Positions 5,184 to 6,542 of a DNA stretch of 6,542 nucleotides are shown here, one piece after another. The DNA lies in the NCBI GenBank assembly GCA_937973585.1, contig CALJKN010000223.1:1-6542 (forward strand). Direction: 5' to 3'. The position numbers and the translations under genes were made by a program. The first letter of the stretch is position 1, and each line of letters opens with the position of its first letter. The stretch comes from an uncultured Helicobacteraceae bacterium. Lineage in GTDB: Bacteria > Campylobacterota > Campylobacteria > Campylobacterales > UBA6016. The notes beneath the pieces are model-generated. The model was not told where the DNA came from. It made no database searches and was given only the letters and a program-made list of their open reading frames with translations.

Positions 5184-5561
5184 ATGAATGTCTATTTTTT
5201 GCTAGCCGGAATACTGGCCTTACTCACAACAGTTTTACATGTCGTAGGCGGCGGTAGAGAGATAGTAAAACCGCTAATGTATAGTGAATCTATAGCCGAA
5301 AATGTAAAACTAACAATGTATGCGTGTTGGCATTTTGTCACTATTACGATACTTGGATCCGGTGTCGCTCTCTCGGTCGGCGGATTTTTGGATATTACGG
5401 CGGACGTGGTTTATAGCACGATAGCGGCGATATTTTTTATTATGTCTTCGATGTTTTTGGTCATTACACTGTTTATCAGCAAAAAAAGAGGTTTCTTGAC
5501 ATATCCGCAATGGACTCTGCTTTTACCGATAGCAATCCTTTGCGCTCTCGGTATATCTTAA
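5184..5561 (+). CDS. Four-helix inner-membrane protein, function unknown
   Basis: This 125-aa protein has four predicted transmembrane helices at about 3-22, 43-64, 74-98 and 108-124, with short loops. Charged residues sit in the loop after helix 1 (GGGREIVKP) and after helix 3 (KKRG). His19 lies near the end of helix 1 and Trp49-His50 in helix 2, positions that could bind heme or a quinone, but this is speculation. I recall similar small proteins with 'LH..GG' and 'WH' motifs but cannot name a family. Start choice: ATG 5184-5186 has TTAGGGGG ending 8 nt upstream. The in-frame TTG at 5178 is too close to that site. The FAD monooxygenase begins 14 nt after the stop with its own A7-GGGG site, so the two are almost certainly one operon, expressed from the divergent control region. 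Confidence 0.82.
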   Translation: MNVYFLLAGILALLTTVLHVVGGGREIVKPLMYSESIAENVKLTMYACWHFVTITILGSGVALSVGGFLDITADVVYSTIAAIFFIMSSMFLVITLFISKKRGFLTYPQWTLLLPIAILCALGIS

Positions 5562-5575
5562 AAAAAGGGGTAAAA

Positions 5576-6542
5576 ATGCAAAATCTCAAAATAATTATCA
5601 TAGGCGGTGGAGTGGCAGGACTATCGGCGATGAATAGGCTGGAAGCCATCGGATACACTCCAATTCTCGTAGAAAAAGCTGAGAGCATTAGGACGGATGG
5701 TACGGGAATACTGCTTGGGATAAACGCCGTGTCGATACTCACAAAAATGGGGCTGTCCGGCAAACTACAAGAGAGCGGTGTCAAACTAACCAAAATAGCG
5801 GCATTGGACAAAAAAGGTAAGCAAATCGCCTCAAGCGACCTTGCGTACATAGAGGGAAAAAGCGGATTTGCAACATACGCAATACAAAGAGATGCCCTTA
5901 GCAAAATGCTGTTATCTAGCGTCAATGTCTCAAACATAATTACAAATAAAAAAGTCGTCTCTGTAGAAAACATGGACGGATATGCAAATGTATTGTTTGA
6001 AGACGGCGAAAGGGGCAGATACGACCTAGTGATAGGTGCGGACGGGATACACTCCGTTGTGAGGCGTTCTGTTTTTGGGGATATAGAGCTTAGAGATGCG
6101 AGGCAGGCGTGTTGGAGGTTTATAGCCAAAAAACCTGAGTCGTTTACGGATACGGCTCTTTTTGAGCATTTCGGTCTTGGTAAGAGGGTCGGATATGTGC
6201 CGGTTGGCGACGATAAGTTGTATGTCTATGCCCTGCTGAATGCCGATAAAAACATACGGGAAAATAGCAAAACAAGAGCCGAGCTACTGCGGGAGTTTGA
6301 TTTTGGCGGTCTATGGCAAAGCGTCTTGCCCGCCATAACCGACGAATCAAAGTGCGTATTTAACGAGATAAAAGACCTCTCTAAAATCTGTATCACAAAA
6401 GGGAGAGTCGTACTAATAGGCGATGCCGCCCACGCTATCACACCGAATATGGGTCAGGGGGCGGCTATGGGGTTGGAGGATGCCGATGTTTTGGGCGAAA
6501 TTTTTGCCGCCGAAAAAAGCGTTGAAAAGGCTCTGTCTATGT
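5576..6542 (+). CDS. FAD-dependent group A (PHBH/UbiH-like) monooxygenase, 3' end outside the window
   Basis: The 322 codons visible cover most of a single-component flavin hydroxylase, which uses FAD, NAD(P)H and O2 to hydroxylate a substrate. The FAD Rossmann motif is GGGVAG at 10-15, with Glu33 in LVEK contacting the ribose. An R-x-x-L-type segment is QRDALSKML (104-112). The DG motif is DLVIGADGIHSVVR (150-163). The GD motif is GRVVLIGDAAHAITPNMGQG (276-295), which contacts FAD phosphate and ribose. All key positions are intact and there is no signal peptide. The substrate is unknown; urate-, salicylate- and TetX-type enzymes share this layout. The start ATG has AAGGGG 5 nt upstream. The frame is open to the window end, and typical family length is about 370-400 aa. 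It pairs with the upstream four-helix membrane protein. Confidence 0.92.
   Translation, partial: MQNLKIIIIGGGVAGLSAMNRLEAIGYTPILVEKAESIRTDGTGILLGINAVSILTKMGLSGKLQESGVKLTKIAALDKKGKQIASSDLAYIEGKSGFATYAIQRDALSKMLLSSVNVSNIITNKKVVSVENMDGYANVLFEDGERGRYDLVIGADGIHSVVRRSVFGDIELRDARQACWRFIAKKPESFTDTALFEHFGLGKRVGYVPVGDDKLYVYALLNADKNIRENSKTRAELLREFDFGGLWQSVLPAITDESKCVFNEIKDLSKICITKGRVVLIGDAAHAITPNMGQGAAMGLEDADVLGEIFAAEKSVEKALSM

Noticed and set aside
5476..6129. Minus-strand open frame of 217 codons
   Set aside because: It is antisense to the monooxygenase, which shows all three FAD motifs in the plus frame.

Overview
The window looks like chromosomal DNA of a Campylobacterota (epsilonproteobacterial) organism, probably a Campylobacter-like species. 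The basis is general: AT-rich DNA (about 40 % GC by eye), genes packed with 1-3 nt junctions, A-rich Shine-Dalgarno sites of the form A7-GRG, frequent TTG and GTG starts, and small lipoproteins. This is inference; there is no rRNA or other marker gene here.

Left part (1-1444, minus strand) is a patch of gene decay around one intact gene. Position 1 lies inside what looks like the C-terminal (DUF4143-type) part of an AAA-family ATPase that has lost its front. An intact class I SAM methyltransferase follows (start most likely at 921). Next comes a GC-rich fragment of an unrecognised protein end (992-1113). It abuts a RelE-family toxin gene (1114-1376) that carries a single-base frameshift and has no visible antitoxin. 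A hairpin terminator at 1416-1444 closes off the next operon.

Middle (1448-4349, minus strand) holds two tight gene groups, read right to left. The first is DUF2141 exported protein -> lipoprotein with a gluzincin zinc-protease motif (HELSH...EEG). The second is an unrecognised 270-aa protein (GTG start) -> 74-aa lipoprotein -> GNAT acetyltransferase (TTG start). Junctions within groups are 1-3 nt. The 89-nt gap between the groups has no convincing terminator, so all five genes could share a transcript. A hairpin terminator and a candidate promoter overlap at 4388-4426, just before the DUF2141 gene.

Right part (4435-6542) is a divergent flavoenzyme locus. Leftward: a good promoter (5098-5125), one or two tiny leader ORFs with a strong ribosome binding site, then an FMN-binding flavin-reductase-family protein (start 5007). 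Rightward: a four-helix membrane protein (5184-5561), then an FAD-dependent group A monooxygenase (from 5576) that runs off the end of the window. The roughly 100-bp divergent control region carries nested inverted repeats that look like operator sites.

I see no CRISPR array, tRNA, rRNA, insertion sequence or phage gene. The least expected items are the recoverable relE frameshift, the two unlisted gene remnants flanking the methyltransferase, the repeated A7-GRGAT gene ends, the leader ORFs, and the palindromic divergent control region.
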